Assembly: GCA_035538335.1 (NCBI GenBank)
Contig: DATLKN010000018.1
Coordinates: 1 to 64,000, forward strand
Origin: AP-15 sp035538335
GTDB taxonomy: Bacteria > Pseudomonadota > Alphaproteobacteria > ATCC43930 > CGMCC-115725
Reading direction: 5' to 3'
Length of the DNA: 64,000 nucleotides
Within the stretch, counting starts at the first letter, position 1. Each line of letters begins with the position of its first letter. The notes under the pieces are model-generated. The model had not been told where the DNA came from, searched no databases, and worked only from the letters and a program-made list of their open reading frames with translations. Position numbers and translations under genes: made by a program. Positions 24,779 to 32,156 of this stretch are shown here, one piece after another.

Positions 24779-26946
24779 TGGTACACCTTGGCTTGCTGGC
24801 TCCACAGCTGGTTGTAGGGCAGGCACCCGCGCAGCAGATTCTCGTGCCGGTCGACCTGTACTATGCGGCCCTGATCGACGACGACGATCGCATCGGCGCG
24901 GGCGACGAAGGAAAGCCGATGCGTGATGATGATGATCGTGCGGCCGCGCGCGATGCCGGCGAGATGCTGCTGGATGATCGCCTCGCTCTCGGGATCGAGC
25001 GAGCTCGTCGCCTCGTCGAAGACGAGCACCGGCGGGTCGTGGATCAGCGCCCGGGCGATCGCCAGCCGCTGGCGCTGCCCGCCCGAGAGGTTCTGCGCGC
25101 TCTCCTCGAGCATCGTCGAATAGCCGTGCGGCAGGCGCTGGATGAATTCGTGCGCGCCGGCGAGCTGCGCCGCGGCGACGACATCGTCGAGCGAGGCGGT
25201 CGGCTTCGTCATCGCGATGTTCTCGCGCACGCTGGCGCGGAACAGGAAATTCTCCTGCAATACGACGCCGACCTGGGTGCGCAGATGGGTAAGGTCCAAT
25301 TCCTTCAAATCCTGGCCGTCGAGCTTGACGAGCCCCGCCTGCGGCCGGTAGAGGCCCTGCAGCAGCCGCGTGATCGTCGTCTTGCCGGAGCCGCTGCGGC
25401 CGACGATGCCGACCGTCTGGCCAGCCTCGATGGCAAACGACACGCCTTTCAGGGCCGGGGTCGGCGAACCCGGGTAGTGGAAGGTCACGTCCTCGAATTC
25501 GATGTCGCCCTTGAGGCGCGGCGCCAGCTGGCCGGCGGCGGGCTCGCGCTTCGTCTGCATCAGCTGGGCGAGAAGCTTCAGCGACAGGACCGCCCGCTGG
25601 TATTCCTGCATCAATGAGGAGGCGTGGATCAGCGGCTGCGCGAGGCGCAGCCCCATCATGTTGAAGGCGACGAGCGCCCCGACCGTCATCTGGTGGTTCA
25701 GCACCAACAGCGCGCCCAAGGCGCCGATGCCGACGCTCATGCCGCGCTCGAGGCTCGCAATCAGGCTGCGCGCGCGCGCCGCGGTATGGTCGAGCGACAG
25801 TGTCTTTGCCGCCGCCTCGTCGGTATGGCGGCGCCAGCGCACCATCGAGCGCGGCTCGAGCGCCAATGTCTTGATTGTCGAGATGCCGTTCAGGATCTCG
25901 AACAGAAAGGCCTTGCGGCGGCCTTCGATGTCATTGACCTCGTTCAATTTGCGGCGGAACTCGCGGGACATGACGGCGAGCGCGAGGAAGGCGGCGCCCG
26001 AGACGGCGAGCACGATCGCCGTCAGCTGCCACGAATAGAGCAGGAGGACCGGCAGAAAGATGACGACGCCGCTGAAATCGAGAAAGGTATTGAACAGCCG
26101 GCTCGCGAGAAAATCTCGGACGTTGTTCGCCTCCTGCAATTTGTAGGCGATGACGCCCGACGGATTGGCGTGGAAATAGTCGATCGGCAATTTCAGGAGG
26201 TGGTCGATCGTCTCGTTGGCGACGGTATGGTCGAGCTTGCGCGTGACGAACGACAAGAGGTAGTTGCGCAGGTAATTGAAGGCGCCGTCGAAGAGAATGA
26301 GGATGCCGACGCCGGCGCTGATCGCGTACAGCGTCGCGAAAGCCTGGTTTGGCACCACCTTGTCGACGAGCAGCTGAAAGAAGATCGGCACCGAGAGGGC
26401 AATGAAGTTCATCGTCAAGGCGGCGGCGGCGACATCGACGAGCAGCTTTTTCTCGGCGAACAGCTTCTTGGTGAACCAGGAAAAGCCGAAGCTCTGGTCC
26501 TCCTCGCTCGGCGGCAGCGGGCTGAGGACAAGCGCATTGCCGCTCCAGGCGCGCTCGAGATCGGCGCGCGGCAGAAAGAACACCTCGCCGTCGCGGTAGA
26601 GCGGGTCGGAGATCGCGACCTCGGCGGGCTCGGCGCCGCGGCGCACGCCCAACAGGATGACGACGTTCGAATTGTCGAGCAGCAAGAGGATCGGATGGCG
26701 GAACGGCGTCTCCAAAAGACCGCGCCAATCGAAACGAGCGATCTTGCCGTCGAGCCCGAATTCCTGCGCCAGCGCGGCGAGCCGCGCCGTCGGCATCGTC
26801 TCGGCTTCGACGAGGTTGCGGCGGCGCACTGCGCCGATCTCGGCATAGACGCCGTTCTGCACGCCGAGTCGAAACAGGCATGACAGCCCGGTCTCGCAAG
26901 AGACGAGGGCGTCGCGCGAGCCCGGCGAAGCAGTCGCGATGCTCAT
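24775..26946 (-). CDS. Type I secretion ABC transporter with C39-like domain
   Basis: The product has 723 residues. The N-terminal ~130 residues resemble a peptidase C39-like domain but lack the canonical catalytic Asp-Cys start (ALVSCETGLSCLFRLG instead), so it is probably non-proteolytic, as in RTX exporters. A six-helix membrane domain follows. The nucleotide-binding domain has Walker A GRSGSGKTT near 515, signature NLSGGQRQRLAIARAL near 620, Walker B VLVFDEATSSLD and the H-loop IIITHRLSF. It energises export of the neighbouring adhesin across both membranes. The start at MSIATASPG fits the family and follows a promoter. It is first in the operon with HlyD. Confidence 0.9.
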   Translation of the reverse strand: MSIATASPGSRDALVSCETGLSCLFRLGVQNGVYAEIGAVRRRNLVEAETMPTARLAALAQEFGLDGKIARFDWRGLLETPFRHPILLLLDNSNVVILLGVRRGAEPAEVAISDPLYRDGEVFFLPRADLERAWSGNALVLSPLPPSEEDQSFGFSWFTKKLFAEKKLLVDVAAAALTMNFIALSVPIFFQLLVDKVVPNQAFATLYAISAGVGILILFDGAFNYLRNYLLSFVTRKLDHTVANETIDHLLKLPIDYFHANPSGVIAYKLQEANNVRDFLASRLFNTFLDFSGVVIFLPVLLLYSWQLTAIVLAVSGAAFLALAVMSREFRRKLNEVNDIEGRRKAFLFEILNGISTIKTLALEPRSMVRWRRHTDEAAAKTLSLDHTAARARSLIASLERGMSVGIGALGALLVLNHQMTVGALVAFNMMGLRLAQPLIHASSLMQEYQRAVLSLKLLAQLMQTKREPAAGQLAPRLKGDIEFEDVTFHYPGSPTPALKGVSFAIEAGQTVGIVGRSGSGKTTITRLLQGLYRPQAGLVKLDGQDLKELDLTHLRTQVGVVLQENFLFRASVRENIAMTKPTASLDDVVAAAQLAGAHEFIQRLPHGYSTMLEESAQNLSGGQRQRLAIARALIHDPPVLVFDEATSSLDPESEAIIQQHLAGIARGRTIIIITHRLSFVARADAIVVVDQGRIVQVDRHENLLRGCLPYNQLWSQQAKVYQ

Positions 26947-27023
26947 CGGCGCATCCGCAAGGTGCACCTCTCTCACGTCGGCGGACGAATGCGCCGTCGG
27001 TCGGATCTTAAAAGGCTTATTTA

Positions 27024-27052
27024 ATCTTAGCGAATATTGACCGGCTTTGCAA
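27024..27052 (-). promoter_or_regulatory. Sigma70-type promoter of the T1SS operon
   Basis: On the minus strand TTGCAA (27052-27047) is followed by a 17-base spacer and TAAGAT (27029-27024), close to TTGACA/TATAAT. It lies about 80 bases before the ABC start in an AT-rich patch. The IS-like element ends only 15 bases upstream of the -35 box, so the promoter survived the insertion, though upstream activator sites may not have. Confidence 0.6.
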
Positions 27053-27164
27053 TCAGAGCGACCTCGAGGTAGTGTCTCACTTTGAATGTAACAGCCCTTC
27101 ACGCGGCTGTCGCGCCGGCTGCTCCGATCCTATATGTTTAGCGGGAAGCATTATAGGAGGCAAC

Positions 27165-27317
27165 ATGGCGGTCGAAGATCATCCTTTTTTCCCGGTATGG
27201 AAGAAGCGGCTGGAAGACCTCCTTGAGGCCAAGAAAGCTCAGCGCGAAGGCCGGGCATCCCAACAGGATGTCGATAAGGCGCAAGCCGAGTACGACAAGA
27301 TCGCTGCGGAGGTTTGA
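27165..27317 (+). CDS. Small passenger protein, 50 residues
   Basis: It starts MAVEDHPFFPVWKKRLEDL and continues as one charged, probably coiled-coil helix (LEAKKAQREG, QQDVDKAQAEYDKIAAEV). A near-perfect ribosome binding site AGGAGG lies five bases before the ATG. The stop codon abuts the ATG of the next gene. The function is unknown; such short helical proteins are frequent cargo in mobile DNA. Confidence 0.7.
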   Translation: MAVEDHPFFPVWKKRLEDLLEAKKAQREGRASQQDVDKAQAEYDKIAAEV

Positions 27318-27551
27318 ATGCCCCGAGGCCCGCGCGGCGAGAAGCGCCCGGCCGATGTGATCGGCGCGGCCGTCAAGGTCATGCGCATCGCGACCGGCGA
27401 GGAAACCGAGGAACTCGAAACCGATCGCGTCAAGAGCGCCGCCGCCGAATTGGGGAGCCGAGGCGGAAAGGCGCGCGCGGCGAAGATTTCTCCCGGACGC
27501 AGGAAAGAAATAGCGCGGCAGGCCGCTAAGAAGCGATGGTCGAATCCCTAA
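27318..27551 (+). CDS. Small basic protein with GGKARA-type C-terminal motif
   Basis: The product has 77 residues, strongly basic. It begins MPRGPRGEKRPADVIGAAVK and ends with ELGSRGGKARAAKISPGRR and AAKKRW. Proteins with this combined N-terminal block and GGxARAxxxxPxxRxEIAxxAA tail are widespread conserved hypotheticals in alphaproteobacteria; the tail resembles KGG-type nucleic-acid-binding segments. It starts directly after the 50-residue gene, whose final GGAGG serves as its ribosome binding site. A role in nucleic-acid binding is inference. Confidence 0.75.
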   Translation: MPRGPRGEKRPADVIGAAVKVMRIATGEETEELETDRVKSAAAELGSRGGKARAAKISPGRRKEIARQAAKKRWSNP

Positions 27552-27939
27552 ATATATAAATTGGTACTTGGCGTGCAGTTCCCCACTCTTGATCTCCAGG
27601 CTTCCATTGAAAGGTATAGGTTCCTTCGGTTTCCACAAGAAAAAATATATTGCGAAACGTAATTGTTGATTCTAACCCTTGATATGTTGCATGTCCCATG
27701 CCGTTCTGATCGGCAACTTGGGTATGACGCGGACTAAGCACGCGTATTTGTATTGGTAGCTCTCCGTCTCCACTCCATATCACAGTCATCCATAAGCAGA
27801 GACTAATCATCCAAGGTATCGATGGAACCACTATTCCAGGTCCGTAAACTCCAACTATCGTTTCCTTAGCTAGGATTTCCGTACGTACGTCATCGCAGAT
27901 GACGCAATGCACCAACTGAATGCTGGGTGGCTGGGCCAT
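27526..27939 (-). CDS. DUF6941-like protein, last gene of passenger operon
   Basis: The product has 137 residues with no signal peptide. The opening IQLVHCVICDDVRTEILAKE and TIVGVYGP match my memory of the DUF6941 family, a C2-like beta-sandwich of unknown function. The C-terminal half is beta-rich (STITFRNIFFLVETEGTYTF). Its ATG overlaps the stop of the HTH gene as TAATG, so it is translationally coupled. It is AT-rich relative to the chromosome. Its 3' end overlaps the convergent 77-residue gene by 26 bases. Confidence 0.6.
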   Translation of the reverse strand: MAQPPSIQLVHCVICDDVRTEILAKETIVGVYGPGIVVPSIPWMISLCLWMTVIWSGDGELPIQIRVLSPRHTQVADQNGMGHATYQGLESTITFRNIFFLVETEGTYTFQWKPGDQEWGTARQVPIYIFRDSTIAS

Positions 27940-28364
27940 TATTTACGCACCGGCATGCCCGAAAATCCCGCTGGAATCGTTCCGATAAACTGACTTCCCC
28001 CACTAACCCCGCGGGTTCCGTGTGGGTGGGGCAATTCATAGCCCATATACGCATGGTAGTTAGAGGGATGTTCTGGCGCATCCTCCTTGGGGAGAACAAT
28101 GATCTCAAGTTCTCCGTTCAGAGCCTCGACTAGCTCGCCAATTGTGCGGAGCGTCCAATTTCCGGGCGCGCGTAAATTCCGAGATACCCAGCCGGCATCT
28201 CGGCCAATTGCGGCAACAATATCAGCTTGCCTCATGCCTTCGGCCCGACGCCGCCGCCACAGAACTTGAATTGCATCGAACGCGATATCCCTCGCACGAG
28301 CAAATCCATAATCGGCGAGCTCTCTAGGCTGGAAAGCGGGTAGAACATTATAGTGGGAAATCAT
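27939..28364 (-). CDS. XRE-type helix-turn-helix protein, antitoxin candidate
   Basis: The product has 141 residues. After about 45 residues (YGFARARDIAFDAIQVLWRR) comes an HTH: GMRQADIVAAIGRDAGWVSR, NWTLRTIGELVEALNGELEI. Its C-terminal tail is Gly/His-rich (ELPHPHGTRGVSGGSQFIG). It overlaps the upstream gene by 17 bases and the downstream one by one base. The order toxin then HTH antitoxin resembles HigBA modules, so it probably represses its own operon and neutralises the first gene's product, which is inference. AT-rich, horizontally acquired. Confidence 0.7.
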   Translation of the reverse strand: MISHYNVLPAFQPRELADYGFARARDIAFDAIQVLWRRRRAEGMRQADIVAAIGRDAGWVSRNLRAPGNWTLRTIGELVEALNGELEIIVLPKEDAPEHPSNYHAYMGYELPHPHGTRGVSGGSQFIGTIPAGFSGMPVRK

Positions 28365-28866
28365 CGCAGTTGTCCGTCACATAGTCATGGATGCTGGTGC
28401 CGCTGAAAGGAGCCTCAACACCAAAAAGCTCATTCCATATGCTTTCGCATGCCGTCATACCGGCGGTCCATTCTTTAGATCCTTTATCGCCGAGCAACCG
28501 GCGCGTATAGAACTTAGTAAGGATCAGCGTATCCGGTTCCGCAAACCGTCCCAATAATCGGGATTGAACGACAGGCTCAGTAACCCGGATTTCCCAAATC
28601 TCTGGTGGAGGGGCCTCTAAACGGAACAGAAAACGACCGCGCCTCTCATCCCCGAAGACTCGACCGCCAGCGGTCCATCGTGTCAACGCAGCTTCGATGA
28701 AGCCGCGACCGGTAAGAATATTCGTGGCGGAATCAGGGTTTGTCAGATCTTGTAACGCCGGCCGCGCCAAGAATAATCTCCGTCGAGCAGATTGTCGGGT
28801 TCGCGGCACATACGGCACGAGCCTGTCGGCAGTTTGGAGCTGGACAATCGTGATCCGAATTGACAT
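28348..28866 (-). CDS. RelE/HigB-like toxin candidate, first gene of passenger operon
   Basis: The product has 172 residues from ATG 28866 (a TTG three codons upstream is also possible). The N-terminal part (IRITIVQLQTADRLVPYVPR, RRRLFLARPALQDL) is unfamiliar. The middle, GRFLFRLEAPPPEIWEIRVT and LGRFAEPDTLILTKFYTRRL, has the beta-strand pattern of ParE/RelE/HigB-fold toxins, including the strand pair and the basic KFYTRR. The match is to the fold pattern only. Next to an HTH gene inside a mobile element, a toxin role is the leading reading; an effector or nuclease is not excluded. Confidence 0.5.
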   Translation of the reverse strand: MSIRITIVQLQTADRLVPYVPRTRQSARRRLFLARPALQDLTNPDSATNILTGRGFIEAALTRWTAGGRVFGDERRGRFLFRLEAPPPEIWEIRVTEPVVQSRLLGRFAEPDTLILTKFYTRRLLGDKGSKEWTAGMTACESIWNELFGVEAPFSGTSIHDYVTDNCDDFPL

Positions 28867-28987
28867 ATATGTCAACTCAAATTCTGTTCAACCCAAGCGT
28901 ACCGAAAGCATCCTCAGGAGTCTTCCCGTTTCGCGATAACTGAAAAAAATACTTGACTGTAAGTAAAAAAGTTCATGTAATCGGGAC

Positions 28988-29872
28988 ATGAACAAGCTGC
29001 CCCTCGCCAAGCGCGCCCAGATCCTCACCCTGCTCTGCGAAGGTATGTCGATGCGGTCGATCGAGCGGACGGTCGGATGCTCGATCAACACGGTGGACAA
29101 GCTCTTGCGCGATGCCGGGGAGGCCGCGCTTTGGTATCACGACCGGCGCGTTCGTGGCGTGAAAAGCCAACGGGTTCAATGCGATGAGATTTGGAGCTTC
29201 GTTCACGCGAAAGCGAAGAACGCGCCCAACAGCAAGCGCGCGGGCGATCCGACGATCGGCGATTGCTGGACCTGGACGGCGATCGACGCCGAGAACAAGC
29301 TCTTAATCTCATACCTGGGCGGCGGCAGGGACGCCGAGTTCGCCTTGATGCTGATGGACGATCTTCGCGGCCGGCTGGCGAGCCGCGTTCAGCTAACGAC
29401 CGATGGGCATAAGGCTTATCTGCAAGCGGTTGAGGAGGCGCTTGGCGCGGACATCGACTACGCCATGCTGGTGAAGCTATATGGCGATCCGCCATCCTCG
29501 CCCGAAGCCGCGCGGCGCTACAGCCGATCAGAATGCGTCGGGACGCGCAAAGAGAAGATCGCCGGTAATCCCGACCCGAAGCATATCAGCACGTCCTACA
29601 CGGAGCGGGCGAACCTTACCATGCGGATGAGCATGCGGCGGTTCACCCGGCTTACCAACGCGCTCTCGAAGAAGCTCGAAGACCACACGCACATGGTCGC
29701 GCTCTACGCGCTCTGGTACAACTTCGTCCGCATCCACAAGACTCTGCGGATGTCTCCGGCGATGGCCGCCGGGATCGAAACGCGGTTATGGTTGATGGAG
29801 GACGTGGCGCGGATGATCGACGAACACGCGGAGCGTCGCGCGCCTCGGCTCGGCGATCGGCTCGTCGGCTGA
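28988..29872 (+). CDS. IS1-family-like transposase
   Basis: The product has 294 residues in a single uninterrupted frame (classical IS1 needs a frameshift; this subgroup does not). The N-terminal HTH (LPLAKRAQILTLLCEGMSMR, TVGCSINTVDKLLRDAGE) is followed by a DDE-type domain: QCDEIWSFVHAK (first D), LTTDGHKAYLQAVE (second D) and SYTERANLTMRMSMRRFTRL (the E). LWYNFVRIHKTLRMSPAMAA closes the catalytic part. It is common in alphaproteobacteria, where it is usually annotated as IS1 family. It appears intact, so the element may still move. Confidence 0.9.
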   Translation: MNKLPLAKRAQILTLLCEGMSMRSIERTVGCSINTVDKLLRDAGEAALWYHDRRVRGVKSQRVQCDEIWSFVHAKAKNAPNSKRAGDPTIGDCWTWTAIDAENKLLISYLGGGRDAEFALMLMDDLRGRLASRVQLTTDGHKAYLQAVEEALGADIDYAMLVKLYGDPPSSPEAARRYSRSECVGTRKEKIAGNPDPKHISTSYTERANLTMRMSMRRFTRLTNALSKKLEDHTHMVALYALWYNFVRIHKTLRMSPAMAAGIETRLWLMEDVARMIDEHAERRAPRLGDRLVG

Positions 29873-29916
29873 TAGCAATTATTGCCGTGGCAGCTTTCTG
29901 CGCCTCCGGCGCTCTG

Positions 29917-30048
29917 ATGTTGGCTGCTGACAAGCTTCTAAAGCGCCGTCGTCCGCTAGCCGGTTACGCTTTGCTATCCGTCGCTGGGACCGCGTTCCTG
30001 CTTGGTGCTTATGCGATTTGGGCTGTGGCCCTGTTACATTCGAATTGA
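29917..30048 (+). CDS. Possible small membrane ORF at the right end of the element
   Basis: Reading from ATG 29917 gives 43 residues with one basic stretch (LLKRRRP) and a helix (GYALLSVAGTAFLLGAYAIW); a GTG at 29887 would add a second helix. No convincing ribosome binding site is present and its end overlaps the right inverted repeat. It may be chance coding in the element's terminus. Confidence 0.25.
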   Translation: MLAADKLLKRRRPLAGYALLSVAGTAFLLGAYAIWAVALLHSN

Positions 30049-30170
30049 GACACTACCGACCTCGACAGCCCGAATTCCCGGCTAGAAGACGCCTGCCCTC
30101 GACGCAGCCAGCGAGGAGGGGGATCGCGGAGGAAACCTCCCCGTTCTCTAGCGCGAGAGGGCGCCGCAGC

Positions 30171-30548
30171 TCAGCCCTGGATGGTCCAGAAATGGAACGG
30201 GTCGGTGGCCCAGGGGAGCAGCGATAGGCCATCGGAGCTGCCGAGCACCGGCGCCGCGGCGCCGGGTCCGAACGGCGTAAAGCCATTGCTGCCTCCGCCG
30301 TCGGCGCCGCCGGCGAACGCCTCGGGCGCGCTGGCGCTTCCGCCGCGCGTGCCGGGGTCGGCATAGACGAAGACCGGGATCGCACCCTTCGGCTTGCCGA
30401 TCTTGATCTCGGTGCCGCCTTTCTTGTCCGAACTCACGACGAACTCGCTCGTCTTGTAATGGCCCTTGAGCGTCAAGGTCGCGACCGGGTTCCCTCCGTC
30501 GGTGATGGCGAGCTGCCCCTTTGTGACGGTACCGACTGAGCTCCTCCT
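30171..30548 (-). pseudogene. C-terminal remnant of a second type I-secreted adhesin
   Basis: About 125 codons remain. In the open frame TKGQLAITDGGNPVATLTLK and SSDKKGGTEIKIG match the final module of T1SS adhesins. The C-terminus ends LPWATDPFHFWTIQG, nearly identical to the last nine residues of the adhesin at 16217-22876. Upstream the frame is closed by a stop at 30549-30551 with no start codon or ribosome binding site, and no repeat body is present. It is the truncated 3' end of a paralogue lying beyond the IS-like element, not split by it. Confidence 0.75.
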
Positions 30549-30658
30549 TCACGGTCGCCAGCACCCAACGGATTTGAGCAATATTCTCGGAGCGCCGCTA
30601 AAAAATCAACTAATCCGCGAAACGTCAGGCATTCGAGCTGGAGCGAACCGGGCAGCGC

Positions 30659-32146
30659 TCAGCCGCGATCGAGCGCCGCCGTAACGGCGGCGACGACCGG
30701 TCCCCAGTCGCCGGGCGCATATTGCCGGAAGAGCCGCGCGCTCGGGTACCACGGGCTGTCCTCGCGGTCGAGCAGCCAGCGCCAATCGGGGGCGAACGGC
30801 AGCATGATCCACACCGGCTTGCCCATGGCGCCCGCGAGATGGCCGATCGAGGTGTCGACGGTGACGACGAGGTCGAGGCAGTCGATGACCGCCATCGTGT
30901 CGCCGTAGTCGCGCAGCTCGGGACCGATCGCGACGAGCGGCGCGCGCCCCCAATAGTCCCCGATCTGCGCCTGCGCCGGGCCCTTTTGCAGCGAGACGAG
31001 GGCGGTGCGCGGCAATTCGGCGAGCGGCGCCAAGGTCTCGAGCCGGGTCGAGCGGTTGCGGTCGTTGGTGTGGGTCGGCCGTCCGGCCCAGGCAATGCCG
31101 ATCCGGCGATAGCCCTTCGGCACCAGCCCCGCCAGCCGGTCCGCCCACCGCGCGGTCTTTTGCGGGTCGGCGTGGATGTAGGGCACCGGGGCGGGGATCG
31201 TGTCGAGCCGCGTTTGGGCGAGCCGCGGCAAGCCGGAGAGCGGGATGTAAGCGGCGAAATCCGGCCGCTTGCTCCAATGGTCGAAGGCCATGCCGATGCC
31301 GCGCTGTTGCGCTACGGCGGGCTGCACCTCGCGGGCGCAGGCGAGCGCGACACCGGCGGCGCGCCCGGCCGCCCACGGAATGTAGCGGCAGAACTGGATG
31401 GCGTCGCCATAGCCCTGATCGGCGATCAACAGCAGCGTGCCGTCGGCCAGCGGCCGGCCGTCCCATTGCGGCCGGTCGGAGGGGGGCATCAGGCGCGGCG
31501 AGTTGGCGAGCTTGAAGCGCCACTCGTATTCCTCCCAGCCGCGCGCGAAATCGCCGCTGATGAGGAGCGCCTCGGCGAGCCCGAAATGGGCGCCGGGGAA
31601 GTCGGGGGCGAGCGCCATCGCGCGCTCGGCGCACCCTATCGCGTCCGCGATCTCGAGGCGGTGGTAGTGCGTGACCCCGAGGTTGTTGTGGCAGTGCGGC
31701 TCGTTCGGCGCCAGCGCTACTGCCGCTTTGCCGGCGGCGACGGCCGCGTCGTACCGGCCGATGACGCGGTAGACTTCGCAGATGTTGCGGTGAAAGAGCG
31801 CGTTCGCCGGGGCGCCGGCGAGCGAGCGTTCCATCAGCCGCACCGCCTCGATCTGGTTGCCGCGCTTAAAGGTGAGGATGCCGAGCATGTGCAGGGCCGC
31901 CGGCTGATCCGCGCTCTCGGCGAAGATCTCGTCGAGCGTGCGGGCGGCAGCGTCGAGGCGCCCGGCGCGATCGTGCTCGCTCGCCTGATTGAGCAGCCGC
32001 GCGATGCGGTCGGCGGGCGCCGGCGGCGCGCCGCCGTCGACATTCGCGGTCGGGACGGGCGGCGCCCCCGCGGTGACGGTGTTTTCGGCGGGGGTGTTCT
32101 CGGCGGCGGCGTCTTCGGCGGCGCCGGGGCCCGGCTCGGCTGCCAC
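30659..32146 (-). CDS. TPR protein with glycosyltransferase-like C-terminal domain (copy 2)
   Basis: The product has 495 residues. A Pro/Ala/Thr-rich N-terminus (about 45 residues) is followed by several TPR units (ARTLDEIFAESADQPAALHM, VAAGKAAVALAPNEPHCHNN, ALLISGDFARGWEEYEWRF). The C-terminal domain has LLIADQGYGDAIQFCRYIPW, VVTVDTSIGHLAGAMGKPVW and LPFAPDWRWLLDR, the pattern of GT9/GT41-like transferases. It starts at GTG 32146 after TAGGAG. It is a tandem paralogue of the gene at 32157. It is predicted to glycosylate a protein or glycan; the neighbouring adhesin is the obvious candidate, which is inference. Confidence 0.8.
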   Translation of the reverse strand: MAAEPGPGAAEDAAAENTPAENTVTAGAPPVPTANVDGGAPPAPADRIARLLNQASEHDRAGRLDAAARTLDEIFAESADQPAALHMLGILTFKRGNQIEAVRLMERSLAGAPANALFHRNICEVYRVIGRYDAAVAAGKAAVALAPNEPHCHNNLGVTHYHRLEIADAIGCAERAMALAPDFPGAHFGLAEALLISGDFARGWEEYEWRFKLANSPRLMPPSDRPQWDGRPLADGTLLLIADQGYGDAIQFCRYIPWAAGRAAGVALACAREVQPAVAQQRGIGMAFDHWSKRPDFAAYIPLSGLPRLAQTRLDTIPAPVPYIHADPQKTARWADRLAGLVPKGYRRIGIAWAGRPTHTNDRNRSTRLETLAPLAELPRTALVSLQKGPAQAQIGDYWGRAPLVAIGPELRDYGDTMAVIDCLDLVVTVDTSIGHLAGAMGKPVWIMLPFAPDWRWLLDREDSPWYPSARLFRQYAPGDWGPVVAAVTAALDRG

Positions 32147-32156
32147 GGCCTCGCTC

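Larger units (their letters stand above)
27068..30057. mobile_element. IS1-like element with passenger genes, 2,990 bp
   Basis: The ends are 27-bp inverted repeats beginning GGTAGTGTCTCA and ending GAATGTAACAG with two mismatches (27068-27094 and 30031-30057). They are flanked by the identical 8-bp direct repeat GACCTCGA at 27060-27067 and 30058-30065, a true target-site duplication of the size IS1 makes. The transposase occupies only 28988-29872. The left two-thirds carries five cargo genes: two small plus-strand genes and a minus-strand toxin-HTH-DUF6941 operon. The cargo DNA at about 27,550-28,980 is much more AT-rich than the chromosome, so it came from elsewhere. Confidence 0.88.

Noticed and set aside
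20714..24817. A 1,367-codon open frame on the plus strand opposite the adhesin and HlyD genes
   Set aside because: Its product is Arg/Ala/Asp-rich without domains, as expected from antisense of high-GC coding DNA; the minus-strand adhesin and HlyD frames carry clear motifs.
24779..24826. HlyD start at 24826
   Set aside because: It would overlap the ABC gene by 52 bases; GTG 24778 gives a four-base GTGA overlap typical of coupled genes.
27068..30057. A composite transposon with two IS copies
   Set aside because: Only one transposase and one pair of inverted ends are present, with a single target duplication, so it is one element with cargo.
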